Positions 34,057 through 45,841 are shown, numbered from the stretch's first letter. The stretch: DNA of 64,000 nucleotides from Anniella stebbinsi (GCA_029215795.1 JARDYH010000003.1:66472109-66536108), one strand, 5' to 3'. The notes: generated from the sequence alone by a model not told the origin. Numbers and translations are program-made.

Positions 34057-34263
34057 ACATAGGAACATAGGCAGCTGCCTTATCCTGAGTCATACCATTG
34101 GTCCATCTAGCCCAGTATTGTCAACACTGACTGGCAGCAATGGCTTTCTGGATGTTCAGATGGGATTCTTTCCCTCACCCTTACAGGAGAAGCCGGGTAT
34201 CGAACTTGTGACCTTCCGCATGCAAAGCAGGTACTCTGTCATGCTGAGCTACAGCCACTCCCC
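34057..34263 (-). mobile_element. tRNA-derived SINE
   Basis: Minus-strand head with A-box-like TGTAGCTCAGCATGA and B-box-like AAGTTCGATACCC, followed by ACTGGGCTAGATGGACCAATG and GGCAGCTGCCTATGTTCC. Same family as 1735-2065 and 45619-45841. Near full length and relatively well kept. Confidence 0.85.
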
Positions 34264-34489
34264 TATTTAATGTTTATCTATTGTTATTAATTATATAACT
34301 TTATTTATTTATTATAATGTATATATATTGTACTTACTTTATTATTATTATTATATTATATTATTTATTTATTACTAAGATGAATTAGCTATCAATTGAA
34401 CCAACCAATTATCACTATTAATGAATTTAGAATGATATATATCAAATTGTATTAATGCGGCTGTAAAAAGCTGCTTTCATGAGTTTCCA

Positions 34490-34560
34490 GCTCAAGGCGG
34501 TCACCCATCCAAATTCTAACCAGGATCCACCCTGCTTAGGTTCAGCAATGTGGCTCAGTC
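34490..34560 (-). repeat. 5S rRNA-derived fragment (5S SINE head or pseudogene)
   Basis: On the minus strand CTAAGCAGGGTGG, CCTGGTTAGAATTTGGATGG and GTGACCGCCTTGA align collinearly with the internal promoter half of eukaryotic 5S rRNA. The 5' half of 5S is absent and there are substitutions, so it is not a functional 5S gene. It fits a 5S-derived SINE or a truncated pseudogene. Confidence 0.7.
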
Positions 34561-34799
34561 AGTTGTACATGTATTCATCATCATAACCTTTATTGTTGGA
34601 AGCCAATGGCCATATCAACCATCTTAGCCAACACAAAATGCCTACCAGACCAGAGCAAAACAAAGAAAGGAAGTGGGGGCTGGATGCCACCCGCTTACAA
34701 CCCTTATGGGATGCTGTGCCTCCTCCCCCACAGAGACTCCCCAGCACACTCTGCAAGAGGCAAGGGACCCCTATCTCCCTCTAACCCACTCCCAGTTCT

Positions 34800-35530
34800 C
34801 CTACCCGTGAGGTGGGAAGGAAGGAGCAAACAGACTCACAAACCAAGAGCCCAACCCCCACCCGGGCCCTGGCGGCAGCAGCAGACTACGGCCGCTGCCC
34901 GCCTGCGCCGCAATGGCCGCGTGCCGCCACGCCTCCTTGGCAACCCAGGGCCTCGTGGTGGGTGAGAAAGGGAAGGTGCCAGCCGGCCCACCCAGACCCA
35001 ACCAACCACCTCGCTCCACCCCTCCCCCTTGGCGCTAACAGCAGCCGCACGCCAAAAGGGGGTTACGAGCTTCAGCGCCTGGAGGGCTGAGCGCAGCAGT
35101 GCATCGGCTATCCCCTCGCTCCGAGGACATCGCCGCTGCTTGACTTCCAACAGCCGCTATGCGAAGAAAAAACGGCCACTGATGCAGCCGAATCGCGGCT
35201 CCGCTGCCGCCCCTCCAATTGCCCCCCCCAGGGGATAGAGGTGACTGCACGGCCACGGATAAGCTGGGGGGGGGGAAACTGGCCAGTCCCACGCCAAACC
35301 TGGGGCCTATAGGCCTGAAGACTGCTGCCCTGCTCTTTGTCGGAGCAGCACCTTGGAGCCAAAAATGGACAAAGAGGGCTTTGGGCAGGAGCACTGCCCT
35401 TAAATAGCTGCGCTCCTCCCTGCTCCCGTGGCACCAAAAAGAGGTGGCCAATGGCCTACCTCCACGCTGCGCTGTCTCCCCCCCCCTCCACAATCAGACT
35501 CCCCGCGCCCAGGCGTTGCCAGGCGTGAGT
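34800..35530 (-). promoter_or_regulatory. GC- and CpG-rich block, possible retroelement promoter region
   Basis: The most CpG-dense non-MITE stretch in the window. On the minus strand it contains a TATA-like GCTATTTAAGGGC near 35398-35410, and a poly(A)-signal-like AATAAA occurs about 0.8 kb downstream near 34589-34594. That order suits the 5' terminal region of the minus-strand Ngaro-like element. Alternatively it is an unrelated host CpG island. Long open frames across it follow composition and carry no domains. Confidence 0.35.
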
Positions 35531-35660
35531 CTGAGGCGCTTCTACATTTCCCTCTCATATTTCCATATTAGTTACTGGAAGTGATCCATCTCCTGTTGAA
35601 GTTAACAGCAAAAGTGCCATAGCTTTTATTGAGGCTATTTTTAACCATATATGGCCTGAT

Positions 35661-36141
35661 ATGGTGCCCATATTACACCAGCTTTGAAATCTCTCCACTG
35701 GCTGCCAGTTAGTTTCCAGGCAAAGTACAAAGTGTTGGTCATTACCTTTAAAGCCCTACATGGTTTGGGTCCAGGTTACCTGCGGGATCGCCTTCTCCCA
35801 TACAATCCGCCCTGCATGCTTAGGTCCTCTGGGAAGAATTTATTACAGTCAACAAAAACTAGACTGACAACTGTTACCCAGAGGACCTTCTCTTCTGCTG
35901 CTCCCAGATTATGGAATGACCTGCCGGGAGAGATCCGTGAACTTACCAGTCTTCAGGAATTTAAACGATCTATAAAGACTGAGCTCTTCCGGCAGGCCTA
36001 CTCAGATGAATTTTAAGTGTTTTATTGGTGTTTTATTGGTATTTTAATGATATATTGGTTTTATGTATTTTTAATCAGTTTTGTGTGTTTTATGATGATG
36101 TTGTTCCCCGCCTCGATCCAGAGGGAGAGGCGGGTAATAAA

Positions 36142-36172
<31 letters not shown>

Positions 36173-36190
36173 TAATTATTATTATTATCA
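35661..36190 (+). mobile_element. 5'-truncated L2/CR1-clade LINE 3' end
   Basis: Starts in the C-terminal ORF2 region (HITPALKSLHWLPVSFQAK), is open for 110 codons and ends FRQAYSDEF at 36016, nearly identical to the 27222-28306 copy. The 3' UTR has CCCGCCTCGATCC...GAGAGGCGGG and ends in AAAT/AAT repeats (36132-36190). Confidence 0.88.
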
Positions 36191-37226
36191 TAAGTTGCTT
36201 TCAGTAATGATGGTGCTCTTCCTTCACTCAAGTTTGATTTGGAACTGGGCTCTGTAAGTCGAGCTATTCTTTTTTTCTCTTGGTTGTTTCAATCTGTAGC
36301 AAAGCAAGTAGGAAGAGAGAGGTGCTGCGTTCCTTTTTCAGCTTCTGTATCCATATGAAAATGTCACAGTAGATATTAGTTCACACATATTCCATTATGC
36401 GTTTTGAATGTTATGCCCACGGGTTTTGATTTCCAGGCTCCAACTGGAGAGAATTCCAGATCGGTAAAGGTTTTTACAGATCTGACCCACCAAGTTTTAT
36501 TCCAAGATGATGTTATGTTAACTAAATCATTTGTACTGGATGTAAACAAATGCTTTAGTCACATGAATGCACATGAAAGTGAGAGAAACAAAGGAGACTA
36601 TGGGCATATCTCTGCCTCTGCTCCTCTGATTCCTGGCTCCACACCTTTGACCTCTGTGTGTGACCAGGACTCTTGATTGCCTGGAGGAGCCTAATTGATT
36701 ACCAGTTACTCCTCCCTCCAGAACTTTGCCAAGCATGCAGTGTTTGGAGGGCTAGAGCCAGGTACGTTGGTTGTTAGGACTGAGGCTGCCAGGTTAGAAC
36801 CATTGCCCTTTATTCACACATGAATCCTTACTTATGTCTTTAATCCATTTATTTAATCCACAAGTTCCAATAACATAAAATTTTAAATTACTCATCATCA
36901 GCAAATACTGTTAGAACTTTTGATTAAAAAGCTGAGAGAGTATTGATACATTTTTAAAACCCTCTTAAAAGCAGCCACATATGGGGCCAGCTGTACTTTT
37001 CTCAGGAAGGAATTTCATAGGGTAGGCAGCACCACTGTGAATCCTTCCTGTGGCTGATGTGTGAATAGGAAGACAGTGATAATTTGATTTTTTTTGTTTT
37101 CATTTAGGACATCTATACCATATAACTTACATTTAGACTGCAATCCCACAGGGTTGATGCTCATTAGATAGAGGTATCTGATCTTATTTTCACCTCCTTT
37201 TCCCTCTTAATGGCACAATCCTATTG
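36191..37226. other. Undistinguished stretch
   Basis: No recognised gene or repeat on either strand. Confidence 0.35.
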
Positions 37227-37775
37227 TCATGATTCCAAGCCCTCCCACTGAGATGTGAGACAATAAAGAGGTCTGCCATGCAATCTACAAAGCTTTATTC
37301 AGTAAACAGACATCTATTCACACCTGAATGGAGTGTGAATGCTAGGAGCTATCCTTTAAGCGTAATTAGCCTAACAAAGCAAAGCAGCTGCCTATCAACC
37401 AAATGGACAGTTTCTGCAGTGCCCGACAGGCTTTTACCGAACACTTCCTTCAAAGAGGGTCTTCAACTTGTAACTTCTAGTGAGTGGTTAACCTAGCGGA
37501 TCGCCTCCCACTTCCTTTCAACTCTGCCTACTTGACTCTCTGGTGGATTCTGGGAACTGTTAATCCCGATATTCCCTACCCCACCAGCAAAAACAGAGTT
37601 CCCAGGGGCAGTGAGGATGATCTTTGAGCATGGGCCTCCTGTTCAATAAGGTCCTGGGAAGATTCCTTCTTGACTCCTGGAGAGTCTTGGTGAATTTCCT
37701 CCCCCATTTCCTGTCTTGTCCAATCTCCTCCTCCTTCTTCTTCAAGGTCGGAGTCTGATTTGGGATACACACCAG
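37227..37775 (-). mobile_element. Candidate LTR-type fragment
   Basis: On the minus strand an AATAAAGC signal (about 37289-37296) lies shortly upstream of a terminus ending ATGACA, as at the 3' end of an LTR. Further upstream (37770-37576) is a short acidic frame (SDSDLEEEGGGDW). I did not find the matching TG start or a target duplication, so this is tentative. Confidence 0.3.
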
Positions 37776-37797
37776 AGAGACCTGGCCTTATCCTGAT

Positions 37798-37888
37798 ACC
37801 TATGCATGTTTAGAGATAGAAAAATCCTACAACTCCCAGCATACCCCAGCTAGCCATGCTGTTTTTTTTCTGTCTAAATATACATAGG
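37798..37888. mobile_element. Short foldback element
   Basis: CTATGCATGTTTAGAGATAG at the left pairs imperfectly with CTGTCTAAATATACATAGG at the right, around CTACAACTCCCAGCATACC. About 90 bp, non-coding. Confidence 0.5.
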
Positions 37889-39379
37889 ATTGGTCCCTTA
37901 ATTCATTTTAAGGTAGACAGGCCTCTGAGCCTGTCTAACTGTCTTACCTTGCTGTGGCCAGGGACAAAGGCCAGGGCATTTTGGATTTGATAGATCCACA
38001 CTCTCTGTCTTCCCCACCCACTCCCCATGCCCATGTCATCCCATCCTGCAATCCCAACACTGACTTCAGGAGAAGGTGCTGCTATGGAGCTTTCCATGGC
38101 AGCGGGGAGGGGTTGGAGGAATATCTCCAATCACATGTACTCCTCTGATTCTGGTCTCAGAGAAGAAGATCTGCAGCATCTTACCTCTGAAATGCTGTTG
38201 AGGGCAATAGGAATATTCTCTTAATTTTACACACCCATACACCCACATCCACACTAAAAGCTTTTCTAAGCCTTTCTAGTGAAAGAAGTGCTTATTCTAT
38301 TCCTTCTCCTTTGTAAAGAGCAACAGAATCTATTGTCCATTCTCTAGGGCAAATAGAAGCTATTTGAGACTACTGAATATTTATGATTTTCAATGTGCTA
38401 ATTTTTGTATTGCTCTTGGAAGCCTTTCTTCTTTTTCCTTGAACACTCTTGTGTCAGTTGACATTTCATCTGATTTTCCATTTCCAATACTCCCTTTTTT
38501 CCCTTTGCAGTTTCTGAGGTATCTGCTTCTTCTTCCTTTTGATGTAAGGAATAATAATAGGCTGTTAGTAAAATATTATTTTGGCTTTATTAATATGGAT
38601 GATCCTTTCTGTTACCTCCATTTCCTCCCCCCACCTGAATTTACTTTTGTAGTTTATCTTTGGACAGGCAAAAGACAGACATTGTGATTTCCAGTTCTTT
38701 AAACTTACAAAGACTGAATGAAAAATGTAAATGCTCAGAAACTGAAGGGGAGAACATACTTTAAAGCAAGGGAGCAATGCAATTTTTTATTTTAAAAAAA
38801 CTTACTTAGCATCATGGTTAGGGAAACTGGAATCCCAAGTGAATTCTGTAAATAGGATGAAGATAAAAATGTGAAAGACTGCAGTTAGATGTTAGCAAAA
38901 GAAGATTTGCAATGCTGGAGATGTGAGATGGCTAAATATGGAATAAAGAGAAACAAGAGAAAATACTAGTAATATTAAAGGGGCATAGGTGCTTGTTTAG
39001 GTAATGTGAACTGCAAAAAAGAAAAAAAAGGTTCTGCCATTATATTATACTGCTTATAAAAATGACACCTATTGAGCTAATAACTTGAAATGGAATCCAT
39101 GACCTACCTAATAAGGTCTACAATTGTGCAAAACTTCAATCCAATGCACATTGGCACAGATACAGCAAGTTAAGTAGTGCTGAAAATGGACACAGTTGTA
39201 CTTTTTATTTCAAACCGTGGCTTCAAAATTTCAAATTTGGATAAAAACTATTGATGTACATTATTCAGGCTTGTTTGTTGAGGAGGTGTGCCTTTCATTG
39301 GTTTGGTGAAATTGTGAACAATGGTTTAAAAGCTATTGAGATTGATATGTATCATGAAAGCCTGTAGCAGCAACTGCTG
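37889..39379. other. Undistinguished stretch
   Basis: No gene or repeat recognised. Open frames of up to 107 codons have no motif. Confidence 0.4.
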
Positions 39380-40057
39380 GCAAAGTTATGTTGGACGTGC
39401 ACTCTACGTGAGGCTGCCCTTGATGATGACTCGGAAGTTGCAGCTAGTGCAAAACGTAGCAGCTAAACTGCTGACTGGAATATCTCAAAGAAACCATATA
39501 ACACCGGTCTTAAAGGAATTGCCCTGGCTGCCAATACATTTCCAGTCAGAATTCAAGGTATTGGTAATGACGTTTAAAGCCCTAAACTGTTTGGGACCTC
39601 AATACTTGAGGGAGCACCTCTCCCTATATCTGCCTGCCCGAAACCCGAGATCTGTCGGATGAGCCCTTCTCCGTGCCCCACCAATGCGAGATATACACTA
39701 TGGTGGGACATGGGAGAGGGCTTTCTCTGTTGTGGCACCCCGGCTGTAGAATGTCCTCCCCCTGGAGGCCCAACTGGTGTCGGCACTGGCTTCATTTTGG
39801 TGCCAGGTTAAGACATGGCTTTTTAACAAAAACTTTGATGGCTAAATCCACCAGCCTGCACACTGTCTTGTTTTAATTGGATTTAACTGTTTTAAAATTT
39901 CATATTGCTTTTACCATATTAATGGTTTAATTTGTTTTAGAATTGTATATTTATTGTTCTATTTTATATGTATGAATTTATCTGTACGCTGCCCTGAGAG
40001 CCTTGTGATTTAGGGTGGGATATAAATATTTAAATAAATAAATAAATAAATAAATTT
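39380..40057 (+). mobile_element. L2-like LINE 3' end, older subfamily
   Basis: Encodes the C-terminal ORF2 blocks LQLVQNVAAKLLTG, HITPVLKELPWLPI and FKVLVMTFKALNCLGPQYL with frameshifts downstream. It then has GCTGCCCTGAGAGCC...GGTGGGATATAAAT and an (AAAT)n tail at 40031-40055. More diverged than the 35661 and 27222 copies. Confidence 0.8.
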
Positions 40058-40160
40058 CACTCTGGACATGAAATGTTGCTAAGGTTTCTAGAGGAATTAT
40101 ATTACAGCAGGCTTTTACACAGGGCTTCCGTTCCTTTAGTTATGGAATGTGAATTTACAG

Positions 40161-40418
40161 GGAGCCTATTCAGATGACACTTCAGGCTCTGTGGTTAACA
40201 AAACGGTGGTTTTCTGGGGTGAGCACTAACCACAAGCTGTGCTGTTTCACACAACACTTTAAGCCACAGTTAGCGCTGCTAACCCTGCTGCAGACAGTCT
40301 GATTGTGGTTAGTGAGTGAGCAGTGTTTAGCAAAACACAATCCACAAGACACTTTAAACCGTGCTGCTTAAACAAAAGCCTTAACCAGCAGTTTAAGGTG
40401 TCTTCTGAACAGGCCTTA
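40161..40418. mobile_element. MITE related to 9593-9783
   Basis: Begins GGAGCCTATTCAGATGACAC and ends GTGTCTTCTGAACAGGCC, so the ends are inverted repeats. The interior has multiple TTAACCA/TGGTTA and TTTAAACC motifs. No target duplication is evident. Confidence 0.65.
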
Positions 40419-40745
40419 TGTGAGACAATATATTTCTACATGAAGACCCTAGCATGAAGGGAGGTAGGGAAACTTTAATCCTCCCCATCCCCCTGTGGAC
40501 CAAATCTGGATCAGCCCCCCCCCCCATGCTTCCCAACTTAATTTTATTCAAAAGTATGTTTATGGTCCCTCTTATTCATCAGGACTCTAGAGTGGTGTGT
40601 AGGTGGCTTTAACCCTCTGCCTGCCAGCAACTTACATTTTCGCTAGTGCAACATATCCAGCACTGGATACTGCCTAATACAAATAGTTAAAAGAATACAA
40701 TTTTTCTTTATAGGATGTATACTTTCCATGAGTGGAAACCTCCCT

Positions 40746-40774
40746 CTTCTTTTCTTTTCTTTTCTTTTCTTTTG
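40746..40774. repeat. (TTTTC)n microsatellite
   Basis: Five to six TTTTC units. Confidence 0.9.
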
Positions 40775-41324
40775 CTTTGCACATTTGTTTAAGGGCCAAG
40801 CCTTTCTTCTGGCGCTAAGCCGAGCTGTTCCCCTACACCAAGGAATCTTTTTCTCCCAGTCCCTTCCATGAGGTTTGAAAAGTTGTCCAACATGCTCTTG
40901 CTGGGACTAGTGTGATGGCAGGGCTATGAAGGAAGCTGCTGCCATTGCTCCTTAAAAAGAAAAGAACAGAACATCTAGACAAGCGTTTTACAGTCTCGCA
41001 TAATTTCCTTCATCAGTGCAATGATAAAAATTTGCACTTCCGCTACCATGTTGAAGTGTCAGATCTAAACTTAACTTACATTAATATAAATGAGGCAAGT
41101 TCTGTCCTTGCCCGAAGTGACAATGTCATCGCCTGGAGCTTACATCTATCATTACTATCAGTTAATTAGAACACAGGAAAGCTTAAAATGCCCTCACTCT
41201 AATCTGTCATTCTGGACTTCTTCCAACATCAACACAACTGTCAATCACTTCCATCCTACTAGCAATGTTTACCTAAACCCCTATGATAAGTATATCTTCT
41301 GCAGGGTCAACAGCGCAAGGTACT

Positions 41325-41450
41325 AGCAAGCTCTTCTTGTGTGTCAAAATTTTAGGTGTTATTTCAAAAATAGCTCCTTCTAATCCCATCTTTGGTGCTG
41401 AAATGATAGAATCTTCCTAACAAGGGAGTTCAAAGACAGCGTTTCAATTA
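41325..41450. repeat. Fragment shared with 9105-9235
   Basis: TCTTGTGTG, TTTTAGG-G-TATTTC-AAAATAGC and GGAGTTCAAAGA occur in the same order as upstream of the 9.9-kb pseudogene. This suggests a second relic of the same element. Confidence 0.45.
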
Positions 41451-42169
41451 CATATTTCTGGCAAACAAGAGAGCAAATGCATAAATTCATTCCTTTGGCT
41501 AGGAAAGGAAGGTGGCGATGGTATATTTAGTCTTGCTGTGATATACTTGTATGTCTACAAAGCATTTTTTAAATTATTATAGAACCTGGCAGACTCAATC
41601 ATTATCATTCTTGTACAAAGAAATGCCATCAAGAGTTAAAAAAGAAAAGAAAAGAAAGATAGCTGGCCATCAAAACAAAGGTTTTTGTCAATCCGCTAAT
41701 GTTCAAAGAGATAAGGGAAGAGCATTCCTTGTTAAAAGCCTAAGGCAGGCAAAAGGTATCTCCCCTGCAACCCTGTATAACATAGGTGAGGGCAGAAGAG
41801 GGTTTGTATGGGGGGCAAGTGCCCCTCAGACAGGTAGCTTGCCCCCTCCCTCTCCCCTTCAGTTGGATCACTGTAACTGCTTGAAGGAAAATCACTTTGC
41901 ATATATGAATTATAACTGACTCATAAACTGCCTGTTACAGAGCAATCCTGTGGTTCCTGCAGGATGTCCCAGGGACCATGGGATAGTGGGGACTCCCTCC
42001 ACCCCCAGCTACACCTATGAGCTTGAAGGGGGAAATCCAGGTGGCGAGTTGCCCTCCCATACAGTCACCATGGGAAGGCCTGTGGCGACTCCACTTCCAA
42101 GGTCACAACAGAGAAAATAAATTTAGGATGGAAGCATTCAGCTGAAATATACCACTATACTTCTTTCAG
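41451..42169. other. Undistinguished stretch
   Basis: No recognised gene or repeat; a 122-codon frame (41551-41919, plus) has only a Lys-rich stretch. Confidence 0.35.
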
Positions 42170-42510
42170 GCACCCAACTTCTAAACATCGACTTTGCCGC
42201 TGGGTGGCTCTGAATACATGTTGCATCAGTTATTTGATGCAGCTGCCGATTCGGAGCCACCCTGGGGCACCACTGCCTCACCTGGGTTTGATGAAAAAGA
42301 AAGGTAGAGCTGGGTGTCATCTGCATATTGGCGACACCTCAGCCCACATCTCTGGATAACTTCTCTCAGTTGTTTCATGTAGATGTTGAAAAGCATAGGG
42401 GATAAAATAGAGCCCTGTGGGACCCCATTGCCTAGTTGCCATTGCACAGAGCAATAGTCCCCCAGCACCACCTTCTGGAATTGGCCATTGAAGTAGGACC
42501 AGAATCCCTG
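42170..42510 (-). pseudogene. L2/CR1-clade LINE RT fragment
   Basis: The frame carries FQKVVLGDYCS, GVPQGSILSPMLFNIYMKQL and QYADDTQLYLSFSS in order, with the YADD active site intact. It abuts the truncated L1 at about 42515 and is itself lost after the active-site region. Same subfamily as 7866-8600. Confidence 0.85.
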
Positions 42511-42514
42511 TGGT

Positions 42515-43810
42515 GTCCAATATACACAAAAAATCCATTTTTGTTGAATCAAACTCAATTTTAAACCTGCCAAAATAGCACATATGGAAGCTAAGGAAAG
42601 TTCCCATTGATTAAACTGTATAAAGCATTCCACTTTCTTAGTCCATTCATGTCTGACCTTCTGAGCACCAACATTACTACATTCCAGAAAATGTTTATAG
42701 ACAGTTATTGTGGGTTTAGCTTTCTGTAAGGAACCAAGTAATTCCTCCCACAGGAAGCACTGAAGCATTTATAGGTGAGGGAGCAGTATATAGACTCCAA
42801 CAAATAAATGGTATCTAATTTGCAATACTGAAAATGGTAGGAATTCATCATCCAAACCTATTAGCTGATCTAAAGTATAAATTCCATTGTCAGGCCAACT
42901 CCTCCAGGTCATCTTTCTGTTTTCAAAACGTAATTCTCCCATAAGGTTAGGTTAGCATGACAATATGGATCAAACTGCAGCTGGCAAGCCATTGCCTTCC
43001 AAGTCTTTCTTGCTGCTTAGATGGTTGGTGGAGCCATCCCTTTCTTTTTAATATACCTAGGCCCTAATATTGTTGAGCCAGAAGTGGGTACCAAATAATG
43101 TGACTCCAAAACAACCCATGGAGGAATATTAAAAAGTTGTTTTCCAAGCATTACTGCGGTTAACAAATAAGCTTTATGATCTAAACTAATAGATAAATTA
43201 TCCCTCTTTAATTGACAACTGTGTCTGCAATGAAAAATGGGGAGGTGTCCCCCCTTAAACTTCCAAAATGTTACATTAAATTTTTGAAAATATCTTTGAG
43301 GAATATATGAAGGAATACTACGAAATACATAAATTACCCATGGCAAGACATTCATCTTAAATATATTAACCTTACCCCAAGTGTTAAATTAAGTGATGCC
43401 CATCTTTCCAATTATCAAATGATCATAAGCAACAATTGGCAAATAACTAAGGCAGTCATGAAATATAGTAGGCAAATCCAAATTAAGGCCATAAACATTA
43501 ATCATGGCAGTTGGCATAGTTGTATATTTAACCACCAAAATAAGAAAATGTCCCTCAGTTATTGCTTGTAGCACTGATATTTGTGCTTTTTTGTGTGTGT
43601 GGTTAAGCATGACCACTCCTTACCATTAGCATAAATGTCTCCTACAATGTCTTTGCAAAGTCTGCCTTTATCTTCCACCAAAAGATGACACAGAGCAACA
43701 TCTGTTGTCAGCTTTTTAAGTTTGGAAAGCACTTGCTTTCTTTTGTTTGTGGTACCCAGGCCCCTAACATTCCAAGTAATAATAGTCATAGACATAGTAA
43801 TACACTAATT
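42515..43810 (-). pseudogene. L1 ORF2 relic with internal deletion
   Basis: Starts MSMTIITWNVRGLGTTNKRK (43795), the AP-endonuclease N-terminus. A second frame has INVYGLNLD and YDHLIIGKMG. At about 43385 the sequence jumps to the C-terminal region (MNVLPWVIYVFRSIPSYIPQ, then HCRHSCQLKRDNLSISL, then TVYKHFLECS), so the RT core is deleted. The endonuclease QET block is also lost. Several stops. It is an old vertebrate L1-type copy truncated at the LINE fragment beside it. Confidence 0.75.
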
Positions 43811-44029
43811 AGAAACAGTTAAAAGAAAAATACAACAAAACCATTTATGTATCTAAAATGCTTAATAACTCCCGCCATCTCATCCTTGCCACTGAACTGA
43901 CAACATATACATCAACGGTGGATGTGTTCTTCTCATGGGGGATTGTGATTCAAGCGACGATAAATAAACCTCAGTTTTGAACTGTTTTTCATAATTTTTG
44001 TTTCCTTAAAATGAAATTAATAGAGCAAT

Positions 44030-44372
44030 CTGGTGGTGGTGAGATTCTTTGGTAGAAAAAGTGCCACTTTCTGCCCAGAACAAACTTTGGGACCAAAGGC
44101 AAAAGGGGGCACGACCACAAGATGGGGAGGGTACGTAAAAGGACCACCATATTTTATCTTAAAGCTATTCCTGCCAGTAACTAAGCCTTATGAAAACCTT
44201 TTAGAATGGGGGAAAACTGCACAAAAGCCAGGACAGCTTCTAAATGATGGGTGGTTGGAGGAAAGGTGTGGGAGGGGGGAAGGGTGTGTGTGGCTGTTTG
44301 GGGAGCCCAGGGCAGATTGGGACTCCAGACAGGTCATATTTGGTCCCCTGACATTCAGCAACCCTGTCCGAA
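44030..44372. mobile_element. Degraded hAT-type MITE related to 16412-16703
   Basis: Shares CCAGTAACTAAG, CCTTTTAGAAT, GGAACTGCACAAAAGC-like and ATTTGGTC...CAACCCTG blocks in the same order as the 16412 element. The left end is not identified. Confidence 0.5.
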
Positions 44373-44597
44373 GTTGTGCCACCTTGCGCCAACTAGGGCA
44401 GAAGACAGAGGAATGGATTTTCTTATTCCTCCACCTCCCTTTGGCTATTTTAATTTTTTCCTCCCATTGACAACAAGAAGAGGGAAAATAAATATGCCAA
44501 ATCCAGGACATCATGTCAGGGGAATGAAGGGCCTTTGGATCTCGTGGATCAAATGCTTCCTCTAGAGATCAACAGGGAGAGATCAGCATAGAGATCT

Positions 44598-44850
44598 GCC
44601 ATGCTTCGTCACTGCAGGCTTTTAAAAAGGCCTTGAAAACATATTATTTTACTGCGGCCTTCTCATGATGTGACTGTTGGTGCTACTATTGCCATTCTTG
44701 CTGGCTTTATTGTTGGCTTTCATTGTTTTTACTGCTATTTTATCATGTTTATGTTTAACTGTTTTTATGTATTTTATTGTTGTAAGCCGCTTTGCGAGGG
44801 CTTCTGCCCTGAAAGGCAGTTGAGAAATGCTTTAAATTTAATGAAAATGA
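44598..44850 (+). mobile_element. L2-like LINE 3' end
   Basis: Encodes the usual final ORF2 residues (AGFKKALKTYYFTAAFS-like). The 3' end GTAAGCCGCTTTGCGAGGGC...GAAAGGCAGTTGAGAAATG is followed by A-rich sequence. Confidence 0.7.
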
Positions 44851-45618
44851 ATACATTTCTGCTGCAGCACCAGGGAGGTCTCCTACACCCATGGACGTTC
44901 CTCTTCCTCTGTGGAGAGGAAGATCTGAGGCATCCAATAGCTGCTCAGCCACCTTCCCAGAGAGCATAGGATTGCTCCCAAATGATTTTTAAAAATACAA
45001 CAAAATCAGTATAATAGGTATTACATTTGAAATGTCATCAACAGATGCAAGAAACTTGTCCTGGCAATTTCGTTGTACAAATCCACTAATCCCTGCCCCG
45101 TCTTTTGTGTCTTCATTACCAAACATAAATTTCCATACACTGAATAAGCAGTAGATTAGTCAAATTCTTATCGTCATAAATGTATTCATGCAGTCTTCTT
45201 TAAATATTTTACTAGGGCATAAAGGGGATAGAAGCACCTCTCGTCCATAAAATGCAAATTTACTGCAAAGAAAAAACGTACAGTTTTATAACCCAGCGAA
45301 TAGTACTTTAAATCTTAGCTAGGATACAACATATAATAAATTGAGCGTTGCTATTAGATCATGTCAATTGCAGCACAGTCTTAAGGGCCATTATGAAATT
45401 ATCATAATTAGTTTAATTGCACTCTTTAGTTAAAACTGATTTTTTAAAAAAGTGATGGTTGGACTTAAATTTTCTCGTTTGTATATAGAAATGTCCTATA
45501 GTTTTAAAAATACGACTTGGAAGCTATGATTTATATTTTATTCTTATGACTGCACATTAATTACCAACTCCAGAAAGCACCCCACAAATGTTTTTGCATT
45601 CTATAATGGGCCAGCACA
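44851..45618. other. Undistinguished stretch
   Basis: AT-rich, no gene or repeat family recognised. Confidence 0.4.
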
Positions 45619-45841
45619 GTGTTTGGCTTAGGAGGAAACACATCTGCTTTACAGCAGGTCAGAGGACTTCATACATCTAGCCCTAGAACTGACTACTCTG
45701 GTTGGAACTCCATGGTTTCAGGTAGAGCTCTTTCTCATCACCTGCTACCTGGTCCTTTTAACTTGAAATGCCATGGATTGAACGTGGGACCTTGGGCATG
45801 CATAGCAGGTGCTCTGTCATTGAGTTTGAGTCCTCTCCCCA
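45619..45841 (-). mobile_element. tRNA-derived SINE
   Basis: Minus-strand tRNA-like head (CTCAATGACAGAGCACCTGC, then GTTCAATCC) followed by the GAAACCATGGAG and GGGCTAGATGTATG blocks. Same family as 34057-34263, more diverged. Confidence 0.7.

Noticed and set aside
34057..34263. tRNA gene candidate
   Set aside because: A- and B-box-like motifs are present, but they sit in a SINE with a SINE body, and no intact cloverleaf can be drawn. The same applies at 1735, 15243, 17216 and 45619.
34490..34560. Functional 5S rRNA gene
   Set aside because: Only the promoter half is present, with several substitutions.
34800..35500. Multiple overlapping open frames in the CpG-rich block
   Set aside because: High GC removes stop codons in all frames; no domain or codon-like pattern is visible.
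37227..37775. Complete solo LTR
   Set aside because: A TG...CA boundary pair and a target duplication could not be established, so it is kept only as a low-confidence candidate.
40945..41330. N-terminal exon of the 9.9-kb gene family at 40.9 kb
   Set aside because: The neighbouring segment at 41325 resembles the 9.1-kb repeat, but I could not match the open frame itself to the family with confidence.
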